From Candidatus Caccoplasma merdipullorum (GTDB taxonomy: Bacteria; Bacteroidota; Bacteroidia; Bacteroidales; G3-4614), in the NCBI GenBank assembly GCA_017694415.1, contig JADIMW010000060.1, positions 1-50,983 of the forward strand: a stretch of DNA of 50,983 nt, written 5' to 3'. Both the position numbers and the translations under genes were made by a program. Position 1 is the stretch's first letter. Every line of letters begins with the position of its first letter. This document shows, piece by piece, positions 1 through 8,075 of this stretch. The notes beneath the pieces were generated by a model that was not told where the DNA came from, did not search any database, and was given only the letters and a program-made list of their open reading frames with translations.

Positions 1-320
1 GTTTTTACGTCGCGCCAGAAGAGACGGCGGTCGAACAGCAGGCGGGTTGCGGCTGCCGACAGGTAGAGGTTGCTTTTGCGCGGCGAGTTGTACAGCAGCG
101 ATGCTGCCGCCCCTCCTTCGGCAAGGGTTGCGTGCGTGTGCGGCAACGGCTTGAACAGCGCGGCGAACGGGGCGTTCAGCTCTCGGTTGCTTATCCAGAT
201 GATATGCAGTTTTATCTTTTCGGTTTCGGTGAATTCTATCATCGAATTGACGGCTCTCATACGGTTGGCGAGTCCGCCGTTGGGTACAAGAACTATTTTT
301 CTCTCTTTTCCGTGCTGCAT
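1..320 (-). CDS. Glycosyltransferase-like protein, N-terminal fragment
   Basis: The minus strand is open from an ATG at 320 to the left edge, giving 106 residues; the rest of the gene lies outside the window. The start is rich in a nucleotide-sugar-transferase-like loop, VLVPNGGLANRMRAV (residues 9-23), which resembles the GGL(G/A)NR(M/L)R loop of the fucosyltransferase (GT11/NodZ-like) superfamily. There is no signal peptide, so a cytoplasmic enzyme is likely. An in-frame ATG also exists near 438, but the -7 box at 422-429 lies downstream of it, so 320 is preferred. The gene is divergent from mutS. Family membership rests on one short motif and is only moderately supported; the acceptor and donor sugars cannot be inferred. 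Confidence 0.5.
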   Translation of the reverse strand, partial: MQHGKERKIVLVPNGGLANRMRAVNSMIEFTETEKIKLHIIWISNRELNAPFAALFKPLPHTHATLAEGGAAASLLYNSPRKSNLYLSAAATRLLFDRRLFWRDVK

Positions 321-421
321 TTTGCTGTTGTCGTTTTTTTGCTGCGGCGTTGAGGCCGACAGGTGTCGGAACGGCCTCGCACTTGCTCTGCCGCCATACG
401 GCTCTGCTCTCTCCGCGACAG

Positions 422-429
422 CAAATGTA
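422..429 (-). promoter_or_regulatory. -7 box TACATTTG for the glycosyltransferase-like gene
   Basis: The minus strand reads TACATTTG, an exact match to the Bacteroidetes TAnnTTTG box, about 100 bp upstream of the ATG at 320. A T-rich but not perfect -33 region lies about 19 bp upstream. Confidence 0.5.
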
Positions 430-444
430 ACCATTTTTATCTGG

Positions 445-474
445 TTGTAAAACCGGGTATTTTTTGTAATTTCG
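445..474 (+). promoter_or_regulatory. Promoter of mutS
   Basis: TTG at 445-447, a 19-bp spacer and TAATTTCG at 467-474 match the -33/-7 layout of Bacteroidetes promoters with one mismatch in the -7 box. Transcription would start near 481, about 20 nt before the mutS ATG. Confidence 0.55.
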
Positions 475-502
475 CATCATTGTAATTTTTTGTCGGCTGG
501 TT

Positions 503-3112
503 ATGGCGAATAAAATTGTGGAGACTCCGCTGATGAAGCAGTACGTCGAGATGAAGAGCAAGCATCCCGACGCCGTCCTGCTTTTCAGGGTGGGCGATTT
601 TTACGAGACTTTTTCGGAGGATGCCATTGCGGCGTCGGAGATTCTCGGTATTACTCTGACGCGCCGTGCGAACGGTGCAGCCCAGTATGTGGAACTTGCG
701 GGATTTCCTCATCATGCGTTGGATGTTTATCTGCCCAAACTTATCCGTGCCGGCAAACGGGTGGCTATCTGCGAACAGCTGGAAGACCCGAAACTTACCA
801 AGAAACTTGTCAAGCGGGGTATTACGGAACTGGTTACCCCGGGTGTGGCGATGAACGATAATGTGTTGTGCCACAAGGAGAATAACTTTCTGGCTTCGGT
901 CTATTTCGACCGTCATGCCTGCGGTGTGGCTTTCCTCGATATCTCCACGGGCGAGTTCCTGACTGCCGAAGGGGGGTATGACCATATCGACAAGTTGTTG
1001 AACAGCTTTTCGCCGAAGGAGGTGCTTGTAGAGCGCGGCAAAAGGGAGGTGTTCGAGTCGCGCTTCGGCCACCGCTTTCTCGTTTTCGAGCTGGACGATT
1101 GGATTTATACGTCCGATGCGGCGTCGCAACGGCTGTTGAAGCATTTCGGAACGAAGAGCATGAAAGGGTTCGGGGTGCAGCACCTGAAACTGGGGTTGGT
1201 GGCTTCGGGTGCCGTCCTGTACTATATGGATATTACGCAGCATACGTCTATCTCGCATATCGTATCGCTGCGCCGCATAGAGGAGGAGCGGTTTGTAAGG
1301 CTCGACAAGTTTTCGCTGCGCAGCCTCGAGCTGCTCGGCACGATGAACGAGGGGGGCAAGTCGCTGCTCGATGTCATTGACCGTACCGTGTCGCCTATGG
1401 GCGGGCGTTTGCTGAAACGGTGGCTGACGTTCCCGCTGAAGGATGTGGCTGCTTTGAACCGCAGGCTGGATACGGTGGAGTTCTTTTTCCGCAACCCCGA
1501 GGTGAAGGAGACGGTACAGCGTCAGTTGTCGTGTGTGGGCGATTTGGAGCGTCTTACGTCGAAGATTGCCGTAGGGCGTATTACGCCCCGCGAGATGTAC
1601 CAGTTGAAAGTTGCGCTGGCTGCCCTGCCCGATATTGTTTCGGCATTTGCCGCATCGGGCGAGGAGGGGATGGCGCATTATGCGGAGGAGATAGATTTGT
1701 GCGCCGATTTGTGCGGGCGTATCGAGAGGGTGGTGATGCCCGACGCCCCGATGTTGCTGAACCGAGGCGGCGTGATAAGGGGCGGCGTGGATGCGCAACT
1801 CGACGAGTTGCGCGAGTTGTCGGGCAGAAGCAAGGAGTACCTGCTCAGGATTCAGCAGGAGGAGAGCGAACGGACGGGGATTCCGAGTTTGAAGATTGGT
1901 TTCAACAATGTTTTCGGTTATTATATCGAGGTGCGCAACACGCACCGGGACAAAGTGCCTGCGGAATGGATAAGGAAGCAGACATTGACGAGTGCAGAGC
2001 GTTATATTACGCAGGAACTGAAGGAGTATGAGGAGAAGATTCTGGGCGCGGAGGAGAAGATTCTCTCTATCGAGGCTCGCCTGTTCGGGGAACTGGTGAG
2101 TTATGCCGCGGGGTTTATCCCGCTGCTTCAGCGCGATTCCGTGCTGCTGGCGCGGCTGGATTGTCTTGTGGCGTTTTCGGTGGTGTCGGCCGAGCGGTGT
2201 TATGTACGGCCGGTACTGGACGATTCGCTTTGTCTTGATATTGAGGAGGGGCGTCATCCGGTTATCGAAACGCAGTTGCCGCCGGGAGAGGAGTATGTTT
2301 CCAACTCTATCCGCCTCGACAACGACGGGGAGCAGATTATGATTGTTACGGGCCCTAACATGGCAGGTAAGTCGGCTTTGCTGCGGCAGACGGCATTGAT
2401 TGTGATAATGGCGCAGATAGGGTGTTTCGTCCCTGCGGCTTCGGCAAGGATTGGGATTGTGGACAAGGTGTTTACCCGCGTGGGGGCGTCGGACAATATT
2501 TCGCTGGGCGAATCGACTTTCATGGTGGAGATGACCGAGGCTGCGGATATTTTGAACAACTTGTCGGAGAGAAGCCTCGTGCTTTTCGACGAACTGGGGC
2601 GCGGTACGAGTACGTACGACGGCATCTCTATTGCATGGGCGATTGTGGAGCATATCCACGAAAACGAACGGGCTCATGCCAAGACGCTTTTCGCCACGCA
2701 TTACCACGAACTGAACGAGATGGAGAAGGATTTCAAGCGGGTGGTGAATTATAACGTGTCGGTCAAGGAGGTGGACAACAAGGTGGTGTTCCTCCGCAAA
2801 CTTGTGCGGGGCGGCAGCGAGCACAGTTTCGGTATCCATGTGGCTAAAATGGCGGGGATGCCGCAGAGCATAGTGAAGCGCGCCGACGAGATATTGAAAC
2901 AGCTCGAGAAAGGGGGCGAGGGGAAAGGTATTGCCAAACCGCTGCCCGAGGCGAAGCAGGCGGGCGGCGTGCAGTTGTCGCTGTACCAGCTCGACGACCC
3001 GGTTTTGAGTTGCATAAGGAATGAAATAGTGGGTCTCGATATAAACAATCTTACTCCCATCGAGGCTCTGAACAAGCTTAACGATATTAAGAAGATTCTT
3101 TTAGGCAGATAG
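503..3112 (+). CDS. mutS: DNA mismatch repair protein MutS
   Basis: 869 residues, the usual MutS length. The mismatch-reading Phe-x-Glu motif is in GDFYETF (F33, E35). The ATPase domain begins near residue 616 with the Walker A GPNMAGKS, followed by the [10 protein letters not shown] segment, the ABC-type signature region and the Walker [14 protein letters not shown]. The [10 protein letters not shown] stretch contains the conserved His switch. The protein recognises base mismatches and small loops and recruits MutL, so the full-length, intact motifs indicate a working repair protein. No mutL or mutH is nearby. The ATG at 503 is preceded by a suitably placed promoter. The U32-family gene follows after 10 bp and is probably co-transcribed. 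Confidence 0.98.
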   Translation: MANKIVETPLMKQYVEMKSKHPDAVLLFRVGDFYETFSEDAIAASEILGITLTRRANGAAQYVELAGFPHHALDVYLPKLIRAGKRVAICEQLEDPKLTKKLVKRGITELVTPGVAMNDNVLCHKENNFLASVYFDRHACGVAFLDISTGEFLTAEGGYDHIDKLLNSFSPKEVLVERGKREVFESRFGHRFLVFELDDWIYTSDAASQRLLKHFGTKSMKGFGVQHLKLGLVASGAVLYYMDITQHTSISHIVSLRRIEEERFVRLDKFSLRSLELLGTMNEGGKSLLDVIDRTVSPMGGRLLKRWLTFPLKDVAALNRRLDTVEFFFRNPEVKETVQRQLSCVGDLERLTSKIAVGRITPREMYQLKVALAALPDIVSAFAASGEEGMAHYAEEIDLCADLCGRIERVVMPDAPMLLNRGGVIRGGVDAQLDELRELSGRSKEYLLRIQQEESERTGIPSLKIGFNNVFGYYIEVRNTHRDKVPAEWIRKQTLTSAERYITQELKEYEEKILGAEEKILSIEARLFGELVSYAAGFIPLLQRDSVLLARLDCLVAFSVVSAERCYVRPVLDDSLCLDIEEGRHPVIETQLPPGEEYVSNSIRLDNDGEQIMIVTGPNMAGKSALLRQTALIVIMAQIGCFVPAASARIGIVDKVFTRVGASDNISLGESTFMVEMTEAADILNNLSERSLVLFDELGRGTSTYDGISIAWAIVEHIHENERAHAKTLFATHYHELNEMEKDFKRVVNYNVSVKEVDNKVVFLRKLVRGGSEHSFGIHVAKMAGMPQSIVKRADEILKQLEKGGEGKGIAKPLPEAKQAGGVQLSLYQLDDPVLSCIRNEIVGLDINNLTPIEALNKLNDIKKILLGR

Positions 3113-3122
3113 TGGTTGCTTT

Positions 3123-4391
3123 ATGGAGAGGAAGGATATTGAGATAATGGCTCCGATAGGGTCGTACGACTCTTTGACGGCTGCCCTGCAAGGAGGGGCC
3201 GATTCGGTTTATTTCGGCGTGGAGGGGCTTAACATGCGCTCGCGCTCGTCGAACAATTTCACGCTCGACGACCTCCGGAATATCGCTTCGCAGTGCAGCG
3301 CACACGGGGTCAAGAGTTATCTTACCGTCAATACGGTTATTTACGACGGCGATATTCCGCTTATGCGCCGTATTGTGGATGCGGCGAAGGAGAGCGGCGT
3401 GTCGGCCGTTATTGCCGCCGACGTGGCGGTAATGTCGTATGCCCGCTCGGTGGGTATGGAGGTTCATCTCTCCACGCAGCTCAATATCTCCAATGTGGAG
3501 GCTCTCCGTTTTTATTCGCGTTTCGCCGACGTGGTTGTACTGGCTCGCGAACTGAACCTCGACCAGACGGCGGAGATTTATCGCGCCGTGTGCCGCGAAG
3601 GGATACGCGGCCCGAAAGGGGAGCTTGTGAGGATTGAAATGTTCGTCCACGGCGCGTTGTGTATGGCCGTGTCGGGCAAGTGCTACCTCAGTCTGCACGA
3701 GATGAACTCGTCGGCCAACCGCGGGGCCTGCATGCAGATTTGCCGCCGCGCTTATACGGTCAGGGACAAGGAGACCGATATTGAACTGGAGGTGGACAAC
3801 CAGTATATCATGTCGCCGAAGGATTTGAAAACGATACATTTTTTGAACAAAATGCTCGATTCGGGCGTTCGTGTTTTCAAAATAGAGGGGCGTGCCAGAG
3901 GTCCGGAGTATGTGAGGACGGTAACGGAGTGTTACCGCGAGGGGGTGGAGGCTTATCTCGACGGTTCTTTCTCGGAGGAACGTGTCGCGGAGTGGGACAG
4001 ACGGCTCGCAACGGTGTTCAACCGCGGTTTCTGGAACGGCTATTATCTTGGGCAGCGGCTCGGCGAATGGAGCTCGAATTACGGCTCGTCGGCTACGATG
4101 CGCAAGGTGTATATCGGGAAGGGCGTGAAGTATTTCTCGAAGTTGAAGGTGGCCGAGTTCCTTATGGAGAGCGGCGAGTTGTGCGCGGGAGACGAAATTT
4201 TGATAACGGGTCCGACTACCGGAGCGGTAACGATGCGTGCCGATGATATTCGTGTCGATTTGAAAAGTGTTCCTAAAACGGTTAAGGGGGAGCGGTTTTC
4301 GATTGCTACCGATATGAAGATTCGTCCGTCCGACAAACTCTTCAAGTGGGTTCCGAACGTGTCGCCCGACAAAGGGGATACGGAGCGGTAG
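3123..4391 (+). CDS. U32 family (collagenase-like) protein, TrhP/RlhA type
   Basis: 422 residues without a signal peptide. It carries the U32 family signature around residues 172-190 (E-x-F-x2-G-A-x-C ... G-x-C-x-x-S), followed by the NRGACMQICRRAY cysteine pair. The first half has the alpha/beta-barrel pattern MAPIGSYDSLTAALQGGADSV. Family members were first called collagenases, but E. coli TrhP (YegQ) and RlhA make 5-hydroxyuridine in tRNA or 5-hydroxycytidine in 23S rRNA, using iron-sulfur-binding cysteines. The length is closest to TrhP, so a tRNA-hydroxylation role is the better guess, but that is inferred from the family. It lies 10 bp after mutS. Confidence 0.85.
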   Translation: MERKDIEIMAPIGSYDSLTAALQGGADSVYFGVEGLNMRSRSSNNFTLDDLRNIASQCSAHGVKSYLTVNTVIYDGDIPLMRRIVDAAKESGVSAVIAADVAVMSYARSVGMEVHLSTQLNISNVEALRFYSRFADVVVLARELNLDQTAEIYRAVCREGIRGPKGELVRIEMFVHGALCMAVSGKCYLSLHEMNSSANRGACMQICRRAYTVRDKETDIELEVDNQYIMSPKDLKTIHFLNKMLDSGVRVFKIEGRARGPEYVRTVTECYREGVEAYLDGSFSEERVAEWDRRLATVFNRGFWNGYYLGQRLGEWSSNYGSSATMRKVYIGKGVKYFSKLKVAEFLMESGELCAGDEILITGPTTGAVTMRADDIRVDLKSVPKTVKGERFSIATDMKIRPSDKLFKWVPNVSPDKGDTER

Positions 4392-4510
4392 GCGTTTTCG
4401 GAGATTGCCGTTTTTTCTTTCCCTTTCCGGAACACCCGGTGCTGTCTTGTTTCCTGCCGATACCTGTGCGGTGTTTGTTGCGGTGCGTTCCCTCGCATCA
4501 TCTTTTCTGT

Positions 4511-5386
4511 ATGAATTTTGTTATTTCGGGCGCGTCCGGTTTTATCGGCGGCGCATTATCGAAACGGATTGCCGATATGGGCGGACGGGTTACGCCGCTC
4601 GAGCGTTCTGATTTTTTTCCCGAGAGCGCGGAGGTGCTTTCGGCCAAACTTGCCGATGCCGACGTGGTGGTAAATCTGGCGGGGGCGAACTTGAATGCCC
4701 GCTGGACACCGCAGTACAAACGGGCGATTCTTTCGAGCAGGGTGGAGACTACGCGACGTATTGTGGAGACGGTGAATGCTTTGCGGCGCAAACCTTCTCT
4801 GCTGGTCTCTACTTCGGCCGTGGGGATATATCCGTCGGCAGGGTGTTTCCGCGATTCGTCGCCTACGCGCGGCGACGGCTTTTTGTCGTATGTGTGCAGC
4901 AAATGGGAGGGGGAGGCCGTGAAGGTTTCGCCCGACGTGCGGCTGGTTATTACGCGTCTGGCTCCGGTGCTGTCGAAAACGGGTGGCGTCTTCCCCCTGA
5001 TGTTCGATGTTTTTAAAAAGGGGCTCGGTGCGAGGATTGGCAACGGCCGCCAGTATTTCAGCTGGATAATGCTGGAGGATTTGCTGCGGATTTACTGTTG
5101 GATTTTTTCGAACGACAAGATTTGCGGCAGGGTGAATTGCGTAGCTCCCGAGATTACCGACAACCGTACTTTTTCGCGCCAGCTTGCACGCGAGATGGAT
5201 GCGCCTGCTTTATGGATTGTCCCGAAGTTTGCGATGAGACTGGCGTTCGGCGAACGGGCGGTGCTTTTCAACGAGGGGCAGTGTGCGCTGCCGCACTTGT
5301 TGGAGGAGAGCGGTTTCAGGTTTTCCTATCCGCATATTTACGAGGCGCTTGCCGATTTGTGCAAGTCGGATTATATGATAGAGTAG
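4511..5386 (+). CDS. TIGR01777 family (YfcH-like) epimerase
   Basis: The protein is 291 residues from the ATG at 4511. The open frame extends upstream to 4346, but that part overlaps the previous gene and has no family resemblance, while the Rossmann start MNFVISGASGFIGGAL begins exactly at 4511. The NAD(P)-binding GASGFIGG is at residues 7-14. LAGANLNARWTPQYKRAI and LVSTSAVGIYPS are typical of the TIGR01777 subgroup of extended short-chain dehydrogenases. The substrate of this widespread family is not known. A long hairpin after the gene ends transcription before the convergent thioredoxin gene. Confidence 0.9.
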   Translation: MNFVISGASGFIGGALSKRIADMGGRVTPLERSDFFPESAEVLSAKLADADVVVNLAGANLNARWTPQYKRAILSSRVETTRRIVETVNALRRKPSLLVSTSAVGIYPSAGCFRDSSPTRGDGFLSYVCSKWEGEAVKVSPDVRLVITRLAPVLSKTGGVFPLMFDVFKKGLGARIGNGRQYFSWIMLEDLLRIYCWIFSNDKICGRVNCVAPEITDNRTFSRQLAREMDAPALWIVPKFAMRLAFGERAVLFNEGQCALPHLLEESGFRFSYPHIYEALADLCKSDYMIE

Positions 5387-5480
5387 TGATTGCCCTGTGC
5401 GGTGTCGGGCGGCGGCACGGTGTGTGATGTGTCGTGTCGTGTGCCTGTGCGGGAGGAGATTCCCCGCCTTTTGTATATTG

Positions 5481-5524
5481 AAAGGAGCTGTGCGGAACGG
5501 TCTGTTTTCCGGCACAGCTCCTTT
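5481..5524. terminator. Bidirectional terminator between the epimerase gene and trx
   Basis: A 13-bp inverted repeat (5481-5493 with 5512-5524, core GGAGCTGTGC) has an inner GGAA/TTCC extension. It begins with AAA and ends with TTT, so it can work for both convergent genes. Confidence 0.8.
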
Positions 5525-5562
5525 CTTTCGGGAACTTCTATCTGTACTTGTATATCTGTATG

Positions 5563-5919
5563 TTATTTTAACAACGTATCGTCTATGGCTTGTTTGAGCG
5601 TCTGTTTGGGGAGTGCGCCCACGTGGCGCATCGGCATCCCCTGCATGGGTATAAACAGAAGCGTGGGTATGGAACGTATGCCGAACATTGTGGAGAGTTC
5701 TCCTTCTTTGTCGGTGTCGATTTTGTATACGTATATCTTGCCGTCGTATTCTTCGGCTATCTCGTCGAGCGTGGGGGCGAGGCTGCGGCATGGCCCGCAC
5801 CATGTTGCGTAAAAGTCTATCAGCGCGGGTTTGTCCCCTTTGTATTTCCACTCTGCGAGATTGCTTGTATCGGCTACTTTCTCCTTGAATTCGCTTAATG
5901 TCAGATGTATCGGTTTCAT
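5563..5919 (-). CDS. trxA: Thioredoxin
   Basis: 118 residues from the ATG at 5919; the frame is open further upstream, but that stretch overlaps the peroxiredoxin gene in another frame. The active site WCGPC is at residues 40-44, in the FYATWCGPCRSLAPTL context, and the cis-proline loop is IRSIPTLLF. There is no signal peptide, so it is a cytoplasmic disulfide reductase. The gene sits 74 bp downstream of the peroxiredoxin gene on the same strand with no consensus promoter between them, so it probably shares the OxyR-linked peroxiredoxin transcript and reduces that enzyme. Confidence 0.95.
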   Translation of the reverse strand: MKPIHLTLSEFKEKVADTSNLAEWKYKGDKPALIDFYATWCGPCRSLAPTLDEIAEEYDGKIYVYKIDTDKEGELSTMFGIRSIPTLLFIPMQGMPMRHVGALPKQTLKQAIDDTLLK

Positions 5920-5936
5920 CGTATTTTGTTTTTTTT

Positions 5937-5967
5937 GATTCCCGCCGTTTTTCATGCGGCGGGAATC
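5937..5967. repeat. 11-bp inverted repeat in the prx-trx spacer
   Basis: GATTCCCGCCG and its exact complement are separated by 9 nt. In the direction of transcription (minus) it is followed by A residues, not T, so it does not look like a standard terminator; it may instead set the relative level or stability of the trx part of the transcript. Confidence 0.6.
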
Positions 5968-5993
5968 GGTTTGTATATGTGTTTTTTCGGGGT

Positions 5994-6701
5994 TTATCTG
6001 TTCCCTGTGTTTATCTCTTCTGCTGCAATAGGTTTGGTACAGAAGAACCAGTCGTAGCATTTGAGCCCTGCTTCGTTGCCGTCCATCCTCTCTTTGGCTG
6101 CTCCGCATGAACCGGCGGGGGGTACTATCACATCGTCGCCGGGTCGCCAGTCGGCAGGGGTGGCTACTCCGAACTTGTCGGTGGTCTGCAACGCTATGAG
6201 GGTTCTTTTTATCTCGTCGAAGTTGCGCCCTACCGATGCCGGATAGTACATTATCGTACGGATGATTCCTTCGGGGTCGATGAAGAATACGGCTCTTACT
6301 GCCTTGGTCTGGCTTTCGCCCGGTTGTATCATGCCGTAGAGATTGGCTACTTCCATTGTTATGTCTTCTATTAACGGGAATTTTATTTCGATATTTTTCA
6401 TCCCGTTGTATTCTATTTTTTCCTTTATCGTGCGCAACCATGCTATGTGGCTGAAGAGCCCGTCTATCGACAACCCTACGAGAGCGCAGTTGAGCGACTC
6501 GAATTCGCCTGCCATTTTGCCGAATGTCATGAACTCCGTCGTGCATACGGGGGTGAAATCGGCGGGATGACTGAACAGAATTACCCACTTGCCTTTGAAG
6601 TCTTGCGGGAACGAAATGTTGCCTTGTGTGGTTACTGCATTGAATGCCGGAGCTTTGTCGCCTATCCTCGGCATGATGTTGATGTTGTTGTTTGTTTCCA
6701 T
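5994..6701 (-). CDS. Peroxiredoxin, Prx6/archaeal type (AhpC/TSA family)
   Basis: 235 residues. The peroxidatic cysteine is C53 in HPADFTPVCTTE, and the C-terminal arm carries C199, C215 and C221, the arrangement seen in archaeal-type peroxiredoxins whose C-terminal cysteines form the resolving disulfide. It reduces hydrogen peroxide and alkyl hydroperoxides in the cytoplasm. The gene is divergent from an OxyR-type regulator across a 125-bp spacer that contains promoters for both directions, and thioredoxin follows it. Peroxide-induced control by OxyR is therefore likely, inferred from context. Confidence 0.93.
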   Translation of the reverse strand: METNNNINIMPRIGDKAPAFNAVTTQGNISFPQDFKGKWVILFSHPADFTPVCTTEFMTFGKMAGEFESLNCALVGLSIDGLFSHIAWLRTIKEKIEYNGMKNIEIKFPLIEDITMEVANLYGMIQPGESQTKAVRAVFFIDPEGIIRTIMYYPASVGRNFDEIKRTLIALQTTDKFGVATPADWRPGDDVIVPPAGSCGAAKERMDGNEAGLKCYDWFFCTKPIAAEEINTGNR

Positions 6702-6749
6702 GATTTCTGTTTTTATTTGTTTGTAATTATTGTCTGTTTATCTCTGTTG

Positions 6750-6757
6750 CAAAAATA
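6750..6757 (-). promoter_or_regulatory. -7 box TATTTTTG of the peroxiredoxin gene
   Basis: An exact TAnnTTTG match on the minus strand about 50 bp upstream of the ATG at 6701. Confidence 0.55.
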
Positions 6758-6782
6758 TGGTACGGTTTTTATTTTGTAAACA

Positions 6783-6812
6783 GATATTTTCTATCTTTGT
6801 ATAGGTAATATC
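6783..6812. promoter_or_regulatory. 30-bp dyad on the oxyR promoter, probable OxyR operator
   Basis: GATATT at 6783-6788 is the exact complement of AATATC at 6807-6812, and within it CTAT (6791-6794) mirrors ATAG (6801-6804). The ATAG/CTAT steps match those in the known OxyR recognition pattern. The dyad covers the oxyR -7 box and probable start site, which fits autorepression, and lies 25 bp from the divergent peroxiredoxin -7 box. Confidence 0.5.
6792..6799 (+). promoter_or_regulatory. -7 box TATCTTTG of oxyR
   Basis: An exact TAnnTTTG match 28 bp upstream of the oxyR ATG, inside the 30-bp dyad. Confidence 0.65.
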
Positions 6813-6826
6813 TATATGATTGCAGC

Positions 6827-7765
6827 ATGACTATTCAACAACTTGAGTATATAGTGGCTCTCGACAAGCACCGCCGCTTTGTGGAGGCCGCCGAGGAGTG
6901 CGGTGTTACGCAACCTACTCTCAGCGCGATGATTATGAAGCTCGAAGAGGAGCTCGACGTGAAAATCTTCGACCGCAGCAAACACCCTGTAGAGCCTACG
7001 GCTACGGGGCGTCTGCTTATCAGGCAGGCCGAAACTGCTTTGCGCGAGGCCGGCCGCATGAGGGAGGTTGTGGCTTCCGAACGGGGTTCTGTTGCCGGCG
7101 ATTTGTCGCTCGGCATTATCCCCACCGCAGCTCCTTACCTCCTGCCTCTTTTTTTGTCGCGTTACCGCAAAGCGTATCCCGATGTCCGCCTGCGCATATC
7201 GGAGTTTCCCGCAGCCGAAGGGCTGGAGCGGGTGCGGACGTCGGAAATCGACCTGATGATTGCTTCTATGCCCGACGATATTCCGGCGGGTATCGCCACC
7301 ATACCGCTTTACCGCGAGAGGTTCTATGCGTATGTCTCGCCGTCGTATCCGTATCGCGATGCCACGTTCGTGGCGGGCGATATGCCCGTGGATAATGTGT
7401 GGGTGCTGTGTCAGGGGCATTGCATCATAAAGGGTGCGGGGTTCAGCTTTTGCCGACGCAATGCCGCAGCGGGCACACCTTCGCATGTTTACGATGCGGG
7501 CAGCATCGATACGCTTGTAAGGATTGTCGATACAAACGGAGGCTATACGGTTATTCCCGAACTGCATCTGGGGTATCTCTCCGATGAGCAGCGCGCCAAC
7601 GTGCGTGAGATTGTATCGCCCGAAGTGCATCGCGAAGTGTCGGTGGCAATCCGTCTTGACTATATCCGGGAGAGACTTCTGAATTCCGTCGTGGATATTA
7701 TAAAGACCATCCTTCCTCCCGAAATGCTCGACGAGCGAATCCGCCGCTTCCCGATAAAACTCTGA
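6827..7765 (+). CDS. oxyR: LysR-type hydrogen peroxide regulator OxyR
   Basis: 312 residues. The N-terminal winged helix-turn-helix is at about residues 2-60 (MTIQQLEYIVALDKHRRFVEAA), followed by the LysR substrate domain. In the segment CQGHCIIKGAGFSFC, C199 and C209 correspond to the redox pair of E. coli OxyR (C199 and C208), with the same GHC and FC contexts; C195 is an extra cysteine. A disulfide between them would switch on the regulator. The divergent peroxiredoxin-thioredoxin unit is the obvious target. A dyad on its own promoter suggests autoregulation. Confidence 0.93.
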   Translation: MTIQQLEYIVALDKHRRFVEAAEECGVTQPTLSAMIMKLEEELDVKIFDRSKHPVEPTATGRLLIRQAETALREAGRMREVVASERGSVAGDLSLGIIPTAAPYLLPLFLSRYRKAYPDVRLRISEFPAAEGLERVRTSEIDLMIASMPDDIPAGIATIPLYRERFYAYVSPSYPYRDATFVAGDMPVDNVWVLCQGHCIIKGAGFSFCRRNAAAGTPSHVYDAGSIDTLVRIVDTNGGYTVIPELHLGYLSDEQRANVREIVSPEVHREVSVAIRLDYIRERLLNSVVDIIKTILPPEMLDERIRRFPIKL

Positions 7766-7831
7766 CCCTTTTTCAGCATTCTTCTCTTTTTATTTAAACA
7801 CGGAGTACGATGCTTTTGTTCTCCGCGCAAG

Positions 7832-7847
7832 CGGGGTATTATATCTT
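7832..7847 (+). terminator. Possible weak terminator after oxyR
   Basis: A short stem (CTCCGC/GCGGGG) closes a GCAA tetraloop and is followed after a few bases by a T-rich stretch. The stem is only 6 bp, so support is modest. Confidence 0.3.
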
Positions 7848-7895
7848 TTTATTGCTTGCAGGGTACAATTTTGTATTAATTATGGTTATACGTGG

Positions 7896-7925
7896 TTGCT
7901 TATAGGCCTCTTTTGCGTATCTTTG
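7896..7925 (+). promoter_or_regulatory. Promoter of the RND efflux operon
   Basis: TTG at 7896-7898, a 19-bp spacer and TATCTTTG at 7918-7925 are an exact consensus match. Transcription would start near 7932, leaving a leader of about 140 nt before the adaptor gene. The rest of 7766-8071 holds the weak terminator and a possible leader ORF; no repressor gene or clear operator is visible. Confidence 0.75.
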
Positions 7926-7964
7926 CCCTATTGCGGAGGAGTTTGATTTTTAAGGACGTCGGCC

Positions 7965-8075
7965 ATGCGGCTTTCGTCTTGTCGCACTTTGAGGACGGAG
8001 GAGCTTTTTGAAATGTGTAAATGGAGGCAGACGTCTTTTGTTCCGCAATGCTGTCGTGTAATAGTTGCTTTATGA
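7965..8075 (+). CDS. Possible 36-residue leader ORF of the efflux operon
   Basis: A 36-codon frame begins at an ATG 8 nt after AAGGA (7952-7956), a good ribosome site in a genome where such sites are uncommon. It ends in an ATGA overlap with the adaptor start at 8072, which itself has no ribosome site. The peptide is Cys/Arg-rich and resembles nothing I know. It could couple translation of the adaptor to leader reading, or be chance: a frame this long is not rare. Confidence 0.3.
   Translation: MRLSSCRTLRTEELFEMCKWRQTSFVPQCCRVIVAL

Noticed and set aside
1-450. Plus-strand frames at the left edge (70-450 and 132-353)
   Set aside because: They overlap the minus-strand glycosyltransferase-like start in antisense and have no recognisable motif.
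437-2839. An 800-codon open frame on the strand opposite mutS
   Set aside because: It is the antisense reading of a strongly biased coding gene, rich in His, Arg and Gln, with no domain. mutS on the other strand is certain.
5563-6588. A long thioredoxin frame of 341 residues
   Set aside because: The extra N-terminal 223 residues overlap the peroxiredoxin gene and have no family resemblance; thioredoxin begins at the ATG at 5919.
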